Notes: generated by a model not told the origin, from the sequence alone. A stretch of 64,000 nucleotides of DNA from Effrenium voratum (GCA_963377175.1 CAUJNA010001224.1:1739001-1803000), one strand, 5' to 3'; counted from the first letter of the stretch, positions 45,610 to 56,883 are shown. Translations and numbers: made by a program.

Positions 45610-46184
45610 ACCCACCATCAGATCGGCAAATGTTGCGATGCCAAAGGTTCACAGCAGAAAGTGGGAAAGCCGCGGATATGCCAAAATCTCTCGCATTCCA
45701 GCATACATCTAGTCACTAAGCCGAAGCATGAACCAAAAGTGGATGATACTTTGTTTGATCAACCACTGCTAAGTTGGCCTGTCCAGGAGTCACTAAGTAC
45801 TTCCAGTTTCAAGGAAATGCACAACGCCTTCCCACAGAGCAACGTACAGGCTTGGAAACAAAGGGGCGCGGCATGCGTAGTGAGATTGACGTTAGGAGAA
45901 CTCACGGGACAATCCATGAGCAGCGCCCAGAAACTCATTGACTTTTGGTTCTACAACCGGGATGGTTGTATTGAGGTTTACTCCAAAGCCACATGGCATT
46001 CTGAAGAGGCTCGATAAGACTGAGACATTCTGCTCAATTCTCAAACCCCTGATGCCATCCACTGGGAACTCCTTGCTTTTCAAGGCACCCAAATCAATTG
46101 TCAAATAAAAAACGGAACCAAATTCAGAACACCTGACACCCGCCAAAACGTAGATGGCAAACAGGGGATGACTCGACCCAAATG

Positions 46185-46299
46185 GCCATGCGTCACAACC
46201 CCCAGTGAACATCCCAATCCAACCACGAAGATAGGTTCTAAAACAGGTGGTGAATTCGCCTACCCCAAAACGGTACCAAAACGGTTTTGACCCACAGCC
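46185..46299 (+). mobile_element. family B inverted-repeat element
   Basis: GCCATGCGTCACAAC at the left, GGTTTTGACCCACAGCC at the right, AAATG duplicated exactly on both sides (46180-46184, 46300-46304). It lies 64 bp downstream of the exon at 46363-46431 in transcription order. Confidence 0.9.
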
Positions 46300-46362
46300 A
46301 AATGAATTTTCGCCTACCACACGCCATGGCCATGGGCCCCCAGCCCTCCCAACTCGCCACGC

Positions 46363-46431
46363 CCGGCCGCTGCTGGTGAGCTCGAAGGCGGTCACGGAAT
46401 CCCCCAGCAGCAGCCGCAGCCGCTCCAGCGC
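46363..46431 (-). CDS. exon of the 39-56 kb gene
   Basis: Twenty-three codons, ALERLRLLLGDSVTAFELTS then SGR, phase 0 at both ends, with a CCCAG acceptor and a GC donor. Strong GC3. An amphipathic helix is followed by a strand-like segment. Family unknown. Confidence 0.65.
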
Positions 46432-46757
46432 CTGGGCGTACGCAAATGGAAAACACGTGGCAGAAGCCGGGTTTTCAGGCGAGAGAGACCCGAGGTCTGC
46501 TGGTTTGAAGGGAACTCAAAGGAAAACTTAAGCGTTAAATTGGGGGTGGGTGGTCCAAATTCCTATTTTGACACATGGCCAGGTGAGCAGCGAACAAAAG
46601 CGGTTGACTTGTGACACTTTGCTGGGATGGTTGCAAATTATGAAGGTTTGGACAGGCCTTGCTGAAACCAGTAGCAGTACCCCTCTCTCAAACTGGTACA
46701 TGTGGATGCAGGTTCCTGGCGGAGAATGCAGGAATGAACTGCCCAATGCAAGAAGTC

Positions 46758-46783
46758 AATGGCGTCTGTGTGTGTGTGTGTGT
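46758..46783. repeat. short GT microsatellite
   Basis: GTCTGTGTGTGTGTGTGTGTG. No other feature nearby. Confidence 0.8.
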
Positions 46784-47204
46784 GCTGGAATGACCCCACA
46801 CTCACAGCAGTCGCTACCGAGCAAGTCGGGCAAGGAAAGATGTACCCAAAGGCAACCTGCAATCAGGCCGCTCTTAGGCTGCTGGTTGCTCGCAGTCTTC
46901 GGCCAACCGAGACAAGACAACTTAGAGGCACGCAATGCGTGGCGTGGCTAGAAAGAGGAACAAATCCTCTCACACGAGAGTTAGGCACAATGCGGGAACC
47001 TCGCATTCGTCTTTTAGTCCTCCGAAGATGTTGCGCCCTTCTTGAAATGTGGCAAGTCTTTTCAAATTGTCTGGTTTCAAAAGTGGGCTTGCTATCGGGG
47101 ATCCCACCCAAACCCGCCCTCAACCGTGCAACCTGCCTTGACCAGAAACCCAAGCTGAGTCTATCCGCCCCCGGCGCAAACCGGGCTCCGGGGTCCCCGG
47201 CGGC

Positions 47205-47231
47205 CTGCGGATCCGCCTGCAGCTGCCCAGC
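47205..47231 (-). CDS. microexon candidate (27 nt)
   Basis: AGQLQADPQ between a TTGAG acceptor and a GC donor, in a GC-rich patch open in more than one frame. Tentative. Confidence 0.25.
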
Positions 47232-47833
47232 CTCAAGCGCAACGCCCGGGACTCCCCGACAGAAACGCGGACGATGGGGGCTGTTGTCGCACCCAAAATC
47301 CCACCAGACAGCAGCTGAATAGCAGCTGTAGGGTGCTTTTTGTGAGTTGCCAGGTTGGGGAGGTAGATGACAGCGCGAAACAATTAAGTAGCTTCTGGGA
47401 AGAGGGACCACCACAACATCCAAATCAGACCAGATTGTGCTGAGGCGCTGATGGAGTCACCTTGATGCCAAGAGGCTGAATGGTGAATTGCCAGATGTGG
47501 CGTCCAAAGCCCTCGCCTCACTACAGATTGTGAAGAAAGGGCCTCTACGTTTGTCAGTTCAGAGGTTGGGATACGGCTGGATCCTGAGGTCTGTAGTAAA
47601 ACCGGTGCATGTCTTTCCCTTGCGCCATCTTCTCCAAACAAGGTGCTGCCGCCACACAAGCACAGTGAAGCTCACGTGTGCTACTCCGATGGTCTGCTGT
47701 CTCAGAGAGCCTGGTGAAAAGGGCATTCTGTGCCAAGCCCCAAAAAAATGTCCACATGCCTTCCAGCTACCAACCTTCAAGCCCAATGAGCTCCACAGGC
47801 AAAGGGTCAGGCCTCAAAGCCGAATGGGTGGTG

Positions 47834-47916
47834 CTCAAAATAGGGGTCCCCTGTTCGGATAGCTTAAGCGGAAAGCACAAGGAAACCAAACATTTTGGGG
47901 GGTCTCCGATTTTGAG
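47834..47916. mobile_element. foldback element, family F (83 bp)
   Basis: CTCAAAATAGGGGTCCCC at one end and the near-complement GGTCTCCGATTTTGAG at the other. On the minus strand it would be bounded by a GT donor (GTGTTTCTC) just outside and a TTTTGAG acceptor. Related stretches with GGAAACCAAAAGG and GGGGTCCCC recur near 16560-16620, 29510, 33920, 46500, 48280 and 53140. Confidence 0.5.
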
Positions 47917-48422
47917 AAACACCAAAATCGGCTACGAATGCTAATCGGGAACCTAAAAAGGGGTGGACGTGAGTCCCCACCATGATGCCCAGGGGTCCCC
48001 TGTTGGAAACTCACAGCCACATGGTGAGACCTCGCCAGCTCCATTGGGGGTTCCAAGCCCCACCAGCAAATCTGTTGGATTTAGGGGAATCCAAACAGAT
48101 GGGATTCTTTGTGGACAAAAAGCAAGGTGAACAAGGAGACGCCGATCATTTGGCTCAAGCTACTAGGGTTTTGTGGTTGGATGTGGTCCCCAATCTTTGG
48201 GTGTCGGTTTAGGACCACAAGCATGCGGTTGCCAATTGGGAGGGGCCTAGGACATACCCATAGGATGTCTCAAAAATTGGGAACCCCTGTTCAGTTTAAA
48301 CTGGAAAGGAGAAGAACCCCCTCCTTCAAGGGGAACCCCCTGTTTGGCTTAAATGAACAGTAGTCTCAAATAGGGGCAACCTCTATGGACGGACAACAGC
48401 CGAACACACGGAGCTGTCGCTC

Positions 48423-48483
48423 CCTCTGAGTGGATCGCCACCTCTTGAAGCTGCCGCAGCACTAGCACGGGGCAGTCGGAGGC
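48423..48483 (-). CDS. exon of the 39-56 kb gene
   Basis: ASDCPVLVLRQLQEVAIHSE after a CTCCAG acceptor, with a GA donor. Met-free, so it is not seen in ATG-based scans. A family A element (48526-48630) sits 42 bp upstream. Good protein-like pattern, family unknown. Confidence 0.6.
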
Positions 48484-48525
48484 CTGGAGTTGGTCTCTTG
48501 GACTAGTGGGGTGAATTACTCATTT

Positions 48526-48630
48526 GGCTGTGGCTCAAAAAACCGGGATTCCAAAATGGGTTGCCCTGGTAAGTGGAAACATGGACCAAAACCTGCGGTT
48601 TGCCCCTCCTGTTTAATTTTGAGCCACACC
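48526..48630 (+). mobile_element. family A inverted-repeat element
   Basis: GGCTGTGGCTCAAAA at the left, TTTTGAGCCACACC at the right, CATTT duplicated exactly (48521-48525, 48631-48635). On the minus strand it has GTGTGG (donor) and CCACAG (acceptor) at its ends, but the frame directly after it hits a stop, so here it may simply lie in an intron. Confidence 0.9.
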
Positions 48631-49404
48631 CATTTCAGGAGATCTGGAGGTCAGCTAGAGGGGAACCAGCACAAGGTGAGCAGGAGAGAGGACGCCCAAC
48701 TGTAAAGACACAATATGGGTCAAGCACATTCCCATCTTGCTGGGGTTTCACGGTGATCACAATCGGGGGGCTAAGCGTCCGATCTCCAAAGCTGCTCGAT
48801 AGCCCAAGGAGCATGTGGAAATCTCTCCATCCTTGGCCCCCGACTTGCTGCTTGGTTCACAAGCAATGAACAGGAAACCCATTCTTGGCGGGGGCATGTA
48901 GCAATGTAGCCAGCAATGTGGCCCCCCCGGTGGGGGAGAGTCAAAGGAGTAGCACGAAACCAGGTCTACGTCTGGGCCCGACTTGACATACAGTATAGCC
49001 AGATCTACGACGGAAACCTTTTGACAAACATTGGAGCAACTGAGTACCACATGTTCTCAAGCGCTATTAACAAGTCCTTCTGCCGCTTTGCATCGCTGCA
49101 AGGCTAAGCTGGAGTTGACTGGCATGGTGTCCCTTCCAAGATAGTTCCACGTCGCTGGAATTGAAGATTGTCGGGACATTTGCACAACAAAGCCAGTTGC
49201 TGTACTGGGGTGCAAAGATTCGGCCCAATCTCGCCAAGCATGGCAAGTGAGCCACCCATTCCAAGCAGGAACAAAACGAAACAGGCATTTCATAGGCGGG
49301 CCGCATGACAGGGGCCCAGCCTCTCAATGTCTTTTTGGTGAAGCGCTTGTCTCGAGCGTTTTGAGAAACCGAAACTGTTGCCATCTTGGTCGGATCTCGA
49401 GCGC

Positions 49405-49452
49405 TTTTCCGGGAGCCCCGGCGAAGTGTTGAGTCTTCACACGCTGCGCGAC
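49405..49452 (-). CDS. exon candidate of the 39-56 kb gene
   Basis: VAQRVKTQHFAGAPGK, phase 0, with an ATGCAG acceptor and a GC donor. Moderate support only. Confidence 0.4.
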
Positions 49453-49516
49453 CTGCATGTTCTTTTGAGTCCAGCAAGCACCGGCGTCTGAGTCCCTGAA
49501 CCCTTGCGAGAAGCAA

Positions 49517-49930
49517 ACACAGAAACAAACAAACAAACACGCAAACCAAACAAACAAACAAACAAACAGACCGAACGAACCAACCAAACCAACCAAGCTA
49601 ACAGATTGACTAACCAACAAAGACAGTTCAAAACCAAACAACGCAACGCATATCTTGAAAAACGCCACGCTACTCATTTCGAACAAGTATATCAAACCAA
49701 CCAAGCAATCAACAAGCAAAAATCAAACAAACAAACCAGCGAGACAGCCAGCCAGCCAGCCATCCAACCAACCAAGCAATCGAGCAATCCAGCAACCAAA
49801 ACCAACCAACCACTCGGTCAACCAAGCAAGCAAGCAAGCGAGCGAGCGAGCGAGCGAGCAAGCAAGCAGTGCATCAATCAAACAATGAAAACGAGCAAGC
49901 AGGCGAGCACTCAAGAAAGCAAAAGAACAA
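49517..49930. repeat. tetranucleotide tract AAAC / CCAA / CAAG / GAGC
   Basis: About 400 bp where the four-base motif drifts from AAAC through CCAA and AGCC to CAAG and GAGC. The long Lys-Gln-Thr-Asn plus-strand ORF here is a product of the repeat. Confidence 0.85.
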
Positions 49931-50770
49931 ACAAGTAGCAAAATACCTGCCTTGACGGCCCACGGTAGGTATAACTGCACACATTTAGTGTGCCAGCGTT
50001 ATCAAACCTTAAAAAATGCGTGCTCAGCTTGCATCATGTAAGATCGTTCAAAGTGGTGAGGATTGAAAAAAATAAGAAAAAACTATACCTGAAGAAAAGG
50101 GACTTGCATCCACGCTCAGTACTGCTGCGATTCACAACTGTCAGGGTTGGATGCTGTAAACTGACAGGCACTTTGTTTGTGGAATGAGAAGGTTTTTGGA
50201 TCCAATCTACTGCAAATGATGACACCACAGGGAAGGGAGGAACATTTTGAGCCCTAAGAGCAAGAAGTTTGGCTGGTCCTAGCTGCACAAGCGCTGAGAT
50301 GGTGAGCGAAAGGAAACATGTTTTGTACTTTTATTTTATTTTTTTCGGAGGGGTCAGGGACCCTCAAGTTCTCCAAGGCCCAGCAGTGTGTCGAACCTTG
50401 CTCGCAGGCAGTCGCCCATGTTGCACAGCGTCAGGTCTTGAAATTCTGAATTGTTGCGCAGACAACTCCTTACAAGCACAGAATCACATGGGTTCTTCTC
50501 AGGAGGCACCTATCCTTGCATCAAGGATCCGAGGGCGCGCTTCCATGCGCATGGAATGGTGTGACCTTTGCGAAGCAACGTTCCAGCCTTTGGGCGAAAA
50601 ACATAACCAAACGCATTCCTTCAAATCCAACACCTGTGAAAAAAAGGAAAACAACTATACTGTACCAATGTGGGCTTGTCTCAAAGTCTCGGCAAGATGG
50701 TTGATGATCCCTTGATTCCCTTCAACTGCGGCCTCAACAACCAGAAGACACCTCCACATGCCACATGCAC

Positions 50771-50848
50771 CCCGAAAGGACGCCGAGAGGCGCTAGCCAC
50801 ATCAACCCACGGGCTCCGCCTCAATGCAGAGCCGACGTACCACTCGGC
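50771..50848 (-). CDS. exon of the 39-56 kb gene
   Basis: Twenty-six codons, AEWYVGSALRRSPWVDVASA then SRRPFG, with a TCGCAG acceptor and a GT donor. Clean phase. Family unknown. Confidence 0.55.
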
Positions 50849-51655
50849 CTGCGAAAGGCCCCGTCAGCTCATGGGAGTTGGGATCCCCTCCGGATCATGG
50901 ACCCCCATTGTCCAAAAGAGAAGTTTGGGATAAGTGGAAACAGCCTGAGAGTCTTAAAGCCATGAACTGCCCTTCCATAGACCTCGCCTGAATTGCTGAT
51001 TGGAATCTGGTTGGCGAAGCTGATTTGAGGCTTGTGCCAAAGTGGCAGTGCGAGGACCTCCCTTTTTGGCGACAAAAGGAAACCCAAACAGAAGTCAACC
51101 AGGTGGAGAGCCTTTAGATTTGAGACCATAGGACATAGGAACTGCGAAATGGTAGGCCCGACAGTCAGAGCTTGATAGGTCGCCACGGCTTCAAATCTTT
51201 GAACGCTGCCTAGCTCCATGGCAACTTACAGACAGTTGTGATCACGGTCGCGCTTAACTTGTGACATCTTCATCTGAGCCTTGAATCTCCTGAAGAGAAC
51301 CCTCCCGAAACGGCACCCCCAGTGGGAGACGCCTCCATGTTGCAGGGTTCGGAGAGGCGAGAGCATACCAAACTTGTTTGGCAAGTCAGGACATGCCGCC
51401 CTTGCAGGCAACTGCCAGTTCGGGCTCTTCGTGGGCCTTCCAGTTCGTTGATATTGGCCCTGTGCAGCACTGTGTTTGCCGAACACCCTTTGTAACATGA
51501 TGCCTGTTGTTGAGGGAAGCTCGCCAAAAGGCGGCACGGCACATGGATTTCATGATTCATGCTGGCCCACCTTTGAAAGTAGCTCCAAGAGGGGTGCCTG
51601 ACCTTTGGCACTCCGTATCGGGGAGAGAAGGACAAACTTGCTCGCGACTGCCCAC

Positions 51656-51704
51656 CTGCTTGGTTCGTAGACCTCGGCTCGCGGCTCGCCGTCCAGACAC
51701 CGGG
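51656..51704 (-). CDS. exon of the 39-56 kb gene
   Basis: RCLDGEPRAEVYEPSR with a TTGAAG acceptor and a consensus-like GTGGGC donor. High GC3. Family unknown. Confidence 0.55.
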
Positions 51705-52796
51705 CTTCAATAAGTGGAGGGAGTAGAAACACGTGCACAAGTTTGGATGGCTCAAAGCCATCCGAATGGTCAAAACCGTGTCCAACTGCTTCCTGGCTTC
51801 TGTCTGATTCCGCGACCACTAGAAACTCTGAACAACGCGTTTGCAGCAACGAGGCACCTGGAGCAGATCCTGGGAGATTCCTATGCGCATCTTGCCTACT
51901 GCAAATATCTCCTTCTCATTCAATGGCTGTCCCCAAATATTTGGCGATAAACTGAAAAATTCCAATGTGCTCATGAAGGCGGGCCAGGAAGTCCTGTCCA
52001 TGAGTGTGGCCATCACTTGCAGCCAAGATAGTGCCTTTGCAACGTGTGAGCTCTGGGCAAAATCATTGGCGACGCACATTCCCAATGGGATGTCCCATGT
52101 CAACTACATTTCATCTTGGCAAATGTCTATCTATGTGCTTCCCCCCCAGTCAAGTGTATTTGTTTCTTCCCATGTGCAAAGTCGAGCCCTTTATCCCGAG
52201 CCGGTGATTCCATAGCCCCAACCACCCCTTCGGCTTAGGCGACCCCACGCTATGTCTGCCTTGGGCGCCTTCGGGCGAAGCAAAGGCAAAGCTTGTTGGA
52301 CCATGACAGCCTCCTTTTGGTGAAAGATGTCCAAAAGACTGCCTCGATGTTCACCAACCCCCAGAATTTAGCCACTTTGCACTTGTTGCAAGGGAGGCAT
52401 GGGTTCAAGCATCAACTAGCCGAGGTCAAAGCATCAATTGGCGCATTGCATCAATGCAGATTGTGGGTTCGGAGTTGTGCCTTGCAACTCGCAAGAAGAA
52501 ATGTGGGACCCCGTGGGGCGGCCAAACAGAAGCTTTGGCCGACCGTGTTGACATGCTGCAGCACGAACAGCACGCGTTAACCTCAGACACCTGCAGTGGG
52601 TTTTGCGGGAAAAAGCGAAGCAAATATGCTGACATTGTATGATGGCCTACCGTGAACTTCTCGATAAGTTCGGATAGTCTGGCGGTGAGAAACGCTGGTT
52701 GCATCGACTTGTTCAGGGCCTCAACTCAAAACTCGCCAATGGTTGGTGTATCTTAATTTCTTTGCTCGGACTTGGTTCAATTGGAAACCACCAACC

Positions 52797-52843
52797 CCCA
52801 AACCCTAACCCCCAAACCCTAACCCCCAAACCCTAACCCCCAG
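52797..52843. repeat. C-strand telomere-like triplet (CCCCCAAACCCTAA x3)
   Basis: Three perfect copies of a 15-base unit containing CCCTAA and AAACCC, in the opposite orientation to the large tract at 43-44 kb. Confidence 0.9.
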
Positions 52844-53219
52844 CCATCCCCCCCCCAACCAAACCAAACCAAACGCGCCTCCGGGGCGACCTGCCACCAA
52901 AACGCGGGTGAATGGAAGTTGAATGAAACCTCCTCTACTAGACGACCATGCACCGAAAGCGCAAAAGTGCCCCATGCACTTCGGGGAATTGCCCAAGCTT
53001 CCCCTGATCTTCATCTCAAGTTTAAGGCACAAACGCACCACCCTTCCAATTTGATAATGTGGCAGGCCCCACTCAGCAAGGTGCTGAGTGAGGCATATGG
53101 GCGTGTCTTTTTGAGGCTACCCTTTTGAGGTGGCTGAAAGGAAAACCAAAGAGAACCCCTTCAAGAACAACCTTGCGACCCAGCTGGGGTGAATCATGAT
53201 CGATTCAACCTGAAATGAG

Positions 53220-53312
53220 TATGGCTCAAAATGGAACCCATTTTTGGGCCCTTGGATGGAAACAAAGACCAAAACCTGCGTAACCCCGGCCCTTCAATTT
53301 TGAGCCACACCC
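53220..53312 (+). mobile_element. family A inverted-repeat element
   Basis: ATGGCTCAAAATGG at the left and AATTTTGAGCCACACCC at the right, with AAATGAG / AAATCAG flanks. On the minus strand it starts GTGTGGCTC and is followed by CATTTCAG, a full GT-AG intron. Splicing it gives LG and an immediate TGA, or the exon may end earlier. Confidence 0.85.
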
Positions 53313-53322
53313 AAATCAGAAC

Positions 53323-53590
53323 CCCCGCGCGCTCGCTCGCCGCTCGCCTCTCGCGCAGCGATCCGCTGCACGGCATGCAGCACGCCCTGGCGGATGAAGC
53401 TGAGCCTCGGTCCATCCGGAGGCTTTGGGAGGCTGCGGGTCAAAACTGGGGTAACCCCAAAATTCAACCCTGGTAAATGGAAATATGAACTAAAATCTGC
53501 GGTCCAATTCCTGGTTGGTTAATTTTGACCCACAGCCAGGTTGGTCTTGAAGAAACCTTGCCTCGGATTCCCTGTGGATGCTGTAGGATG
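53323..53590 (-). CDS. two exons joined across a family A intron
   Basis: Exon 53537-53590 (ILQHPQGIRGKVSSRPT) and exon 53323-53432 (LPKPPDGPRLSFIRQGVLHA then VQRIAAREASGERARG) join in frame when the element at 53433-53536 is removed with a GC donor and a CGCAG acceptor. The second exon is strongly coding-like and is sandwiched between two family A elements. Family not recognised. It belongs to the large minus-strand gene ending at 39204 if that gene is continuous. Confidence 0.55.
53433..53536 (+). mobile_element. family A element acting as a whole intron (104 bp)
   Basis: CTGCGGGTCAAAACTGG at the left and TTTTGACCCACAGCC at the right. In transcription order it begins GCTGTGGGTC (GC donor) and ends GACCCGCAG (acceptor), with coding-like frames meeting exactly at both borders. 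Confidence 0.85.
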
Positions 53591-54408
53591 CTGGTGAGAA
53601 AATGAGAGTGGATCTGGCAGTTTCAGTCAACAGTTGTCCTTATTCGAGCTTTGCTGTGCCCCCATCAACTTCACGGCCAGCGAGCCGGCGAGTTGGTAGC
53701 AAATCATGGGAAAACCACAGTCTGACGTGCAACACCTGAGATGCTCAGAACTGCCAGAGCTTTCTCTTTATTCTGCTGGAGATCCAGTGTAATGTTTCGG
53801 GTAAATCTGGACTTGCTTAGTTGTTTGAGATCGTGCGAAGCCTGGCTGTTCAGAAGTTCAGCAAGGGTGCGGCTTGGATTGGCTGACGCAGGGCTATGTA
53901 CGATGATTGGCTGAATGGGCAAGTGTAAAGTTATCCGGAAGCTCTGTTTGCCAGGATTGCGGCTAGTCTTGCCATTCTCGGCCTGTTTGGGCTGGGTTTG
54001 GAGTGTTGCGATAAACCATCAAGCCAACCAAACACCAACGCCCAGCAACTGCGAAAGCCCAAACATGGCGGAAAATCTAAATTCTAACCCCCACAAGACA
54101 TCACACTTGGTCCTCGCCGATTCAGCCAAACATCATTGCTAGTGAGGCTGTTTAAACAAAAAAAATGCAATCGGCAAATCGCTGCCCTGTTGCAGCTTGC
54201 CTCTCCAAATGCGGAAGCCAGTCACCTCCCCAAGCTTCGGCTTCAAGCATTGGTCTTGCAACCTCTGGGGCACTGCATTTCCAGCAAACCACAACCCATC
54301 CCTGTCCTGGGCATATCAACATATCATTCACACAACCTAAGAAGCTCGGCTTTTAATTCCTCGTTGCATTTAGGCCAGATCCACCATCTACGTGCAACTG
54401 TCTGTGAC

Positions 54409-54461
54409 CAAGCAGCGCGTAGTCGCTCGCGTGATACACCAGCATCTGCTCCGTGACGAGC
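54409..54461 (-). CDS. exon of the 39-56 kb gene
   Basis: LVTEQMLVYHASDYALL after a TTGAG acceptor, with a GT donor. Protein-like but short. Confidence 0.5.
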
Positions 54462-54649
54462 CTCAACCCGGACGTGTGGGCATGGCTGGCTCAATGAGTA
54501 GCCGGCTGGTCAAGCGAACCAGTTGGCAGAAACAGGAAGCCTACCCATCCCAACATATGTTACTTAACTCTTCCAGGCTCTCTTCAGGAATGGTGAGTAA
54601 AAATGTTCCGACCTGGCGGTTTCGCTAAGAAAAGAAAAAGAAACAGGCT

Positions 54650-54716
54650 AGTGCACTGTCCTAGTGGCACCTCTTAAACCCGCCAAACCTGGAGGTCAGA
54701 GGGTCAGAGCCAAGCT
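54650..54716 (+). other. tRNA-derived element (SINE-like)
   Basis: TGTCCTAGTGGCACCTCTTA resembles an A box and D arm, and GGAGGTCAGAGGGTCAGAGCC resembles a T arm (B box with mismatches). There is no acceptor-stem pairing. It sits between minus-strand exons. Confidence 0.5.
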
Positions 54717-54757
54717 GGAGTCACAAACCACCAACCCTGCCACCAGCCCGGACCGGC

Positions 54758-54825
54758 CCCCTCTGGGCTGCCCACAAGCAGGACAAGGTCACTGAGCTCG
54801 AAGGCTCCGTCAGCAAGAGGCTGGC
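54758..54825 (-). CDS. exon of the 39-56 kb gene
   Basis: QPLADGAFELSDLVLLVGSP then EG, with a GAGAG acceptor and a GC donor. The alternating hydrophobic pattern suggests a beta strand plus loop. Family unknown. Confidence 0.55.
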
Positions 54826-54973
54826 CTCTCCAGCGGCTCAGTTGGTATCTCTTTTTGTGGGCAGGTTTTGTATTTCGTCCAAATGTGTTTGGTTTCAGAT
54901 AGGAGCTTAACATTAGCTGGATCATCTAGACTGCAAAATCTTGCGTTAGGCCAATATCGATGTTGAGACTGAC

Positions 54974-55065
54974 TTTGCCACAGGACTCTGCATGCAAATG
55001 TCCCAGTGGCAGCACATGTGCGTTCAGCCACTTCCCAGCAGCAACAAGCCCTCGCGTCTCGCGCC
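54974..55065 (-). CDS. exon of the 39-56 kb gene
   Basis: RETRGLVAAGKWLNAHVLPL then GHLHAESCGK, with a TTGAAG acceptor and a GT donor. The frame is open on both sides, so the borders are approximate. Confidence 0.45.
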
Positions 55066-55156
55066 CTTCAAGGCAAGAGTCAGGGCTCCAAAAGCGCCTC
55101 CCCCACTTCCACACCACTTCGAGAGAAAAATCCGCCGAACATCGGCCTGGCCCCAC

Positions 55157-55276
55157 CGACAACCCGCTCGACATAGCCGAGGCAAAGCTGCTTTCCTGGG
55201 CTTCCCGGGCCAGGAACCCGGCGAGCTGCGAAGGCTCCAGGCGCTTCCTCAAACTCAAACTCTCGGAGAAATCGAC
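55157..55276 (-). CDS. exon of the 39-56 kb gene
   Basis: Forty codons, VDFSESLSLRKRLEPSQLAG then FLAREAQESSFASAMSSGLS, phase 0 with a TGGAG acceptor and a GT donor. One of the longest exons here, clearly helical. No family recognised. Confidence 0.6.
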
Positions 55277-56013
55277 CTCCAAAGGATGCAAAACATACGG
55301 CACACACGCAGCAGATCATGCCTGAGTTTGGTTTGGTTTGGCGCCAACCACAACCCTATTCTCTTCTCTTTTTGACTTTTTGGTGCCCGGACCATGTTGA
55401 CATGGAACCCCTTAGAGAAATGGCCCTGTGCACATGGGTAATTATTTTCAAGAATCACTCAAGGAAATGGTCGAGGTCAAGATCGAGGCGGGGGGGGGAT
55501 TACAGCCTATGTCCCGAAGCCACTCCGACAGAAAAGCCAAGAGGGCCAGCGAAATCCCCCAGCGGGACTCGCAAACAAAACACGGGGGTGAGCCACGCGC
55601 CAAAGAGGCAAGGAATAGTCAGCCTGTCGGGTCACAAATGCCGAGACAACAGCCACACCGCCATTGACCCGACAGTGCATAGGTCAGTCATTGAAACAAA
55701 TCACGCTCTTCTGACCCCAAGGGTATGCGCACAAAATTTGATTCTTGGCTTGTTCCCGAGTTCAATCTCTCATCAGATTGGCCATGTGCTGTCCCCGAGC
55801 GCAGGATGGCCATCTATTCCGCAAACAATACCGAAGCAACAAAATGCTTCTCTGAGGACGGGCTCTCGCTTCCCTTCCCGTCGCAACTGCCATTGCATGT
55901 CCATTCTTGTCGTCTTAAACTGCCACCATTGAATGAGGCGGACGTCCAAGGCTCAACGCAATCTGGTTCAAAACCATAACCCAGTGGTTCCAATTCACGA
56001 ATGGGTCCCATAC

Positions 56014-56114
56014 CTTCCGCTTTGGACCACGGCGACAGCACTTGGGGCGCTGGCTGCCGCTCAGGGCCTTGGCTGAGTCCGAGTCGCGCATTGGGCTCGA
56101 CCGGCAGTCATGGG
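56014..56114 (-). CDS. Cys/Arg-rich exon
   Basis: HDCRSSPMRDSDSAKALSGS then QRPKCCRRGPKRK, with a GCAAG acceptor and a GTATGG donor. The basic Cys-rich end is distinctive but matches no motif I can name. Uppermost exon assigned to the 39-56 kb gene. Confidence 0.5.
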
Positions 56115-56880
56115 CTTGCCGTGGGAAAAAAAGAAAAAAAGAAGAAAAAAAAACGCCACACGACCTTTGTGCGAAAAGGCATTGGTGTTGGCCCCTGTTC
56201 CCCTGCGGGAACGCATTTGATCGTTTGGTGTGGGCTCTCAAAAACGATAAATCGTGTTTGTTCAGGCAAACTACCGAACCAGCAAAGAGTACAGCATCCA
56301 GTGCTGGTCATCATGACAACGTATCATCCCTCTTGAAAACTGACCACATGTGGCCAGAACTGTTGCTGGTTTCCTAGACCAGACCTCTTTGAGGCACCAC
56401 GGTCACTCCCATGGACTGCTCCTGCGGACATAATGAACAAACACACTATGATGAGCCCTCCTCCTTAAGAGACAATATTGGGTGTGCTTGGGAAGTAGAT
56501 GAACACGTGATAACATTCGTACAGCAGCGCCAGCTTGTTTGAGATGAGCCAATGCATGGGAGCATCATCTCTACATAGCATGCTGTTTCCATCAAAACTC
56601 GAACAAACCGATTCCTGTCACGGAAAGCACCCTTTATCATGCTTGGTCGTCAATATCGTTACCTCGCATGTGCCAGCATCGTTTTGCAAGCCCGTCATCA
56701 GGCAGTTGTTCTCCTTCGCCTCGCAGTAATGCGGAAGCAAGGTGGAAGCAATGTGGCATCAATAGGCCACAACCATTCCCGTCGTGACGGAAAGCATCCT
56801 TTCTCATGGTTAGTCAGCTATCATTATCGTCACCTCGCATATACCAGCATCACGGCAAGCCCGTCATCAGGCAGTTGTTC
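56115..56880. other. no gene recognised; two direct copies of about 100 bp
   Basis: CACGGAAAGCA...GTCAATATCGTTACCTCGCA near 56620-56710 recurs as GACGGAAAGCA...ATTATCGTCACCTCGCATAT near 56780-56880, including AAGCCCGTCATCAGGCAGTT. I see no exon. Confidence 0.6.
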
Positions 56881-56883
56881 CCA

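Noticed and set aside
45385..46017. A 210-codon plus-strand ORF
   Set aside because: Its middle is a Thr-His run from the CA microsatellite and the rest has no coding bias. The strand is opposite to all convincing exons.
49504..49938. A 144-codon plus-strand ORF rich in Lys, Gln, Asn and Thr
   Set aside because: It is a product of the tetranucleotide tract.
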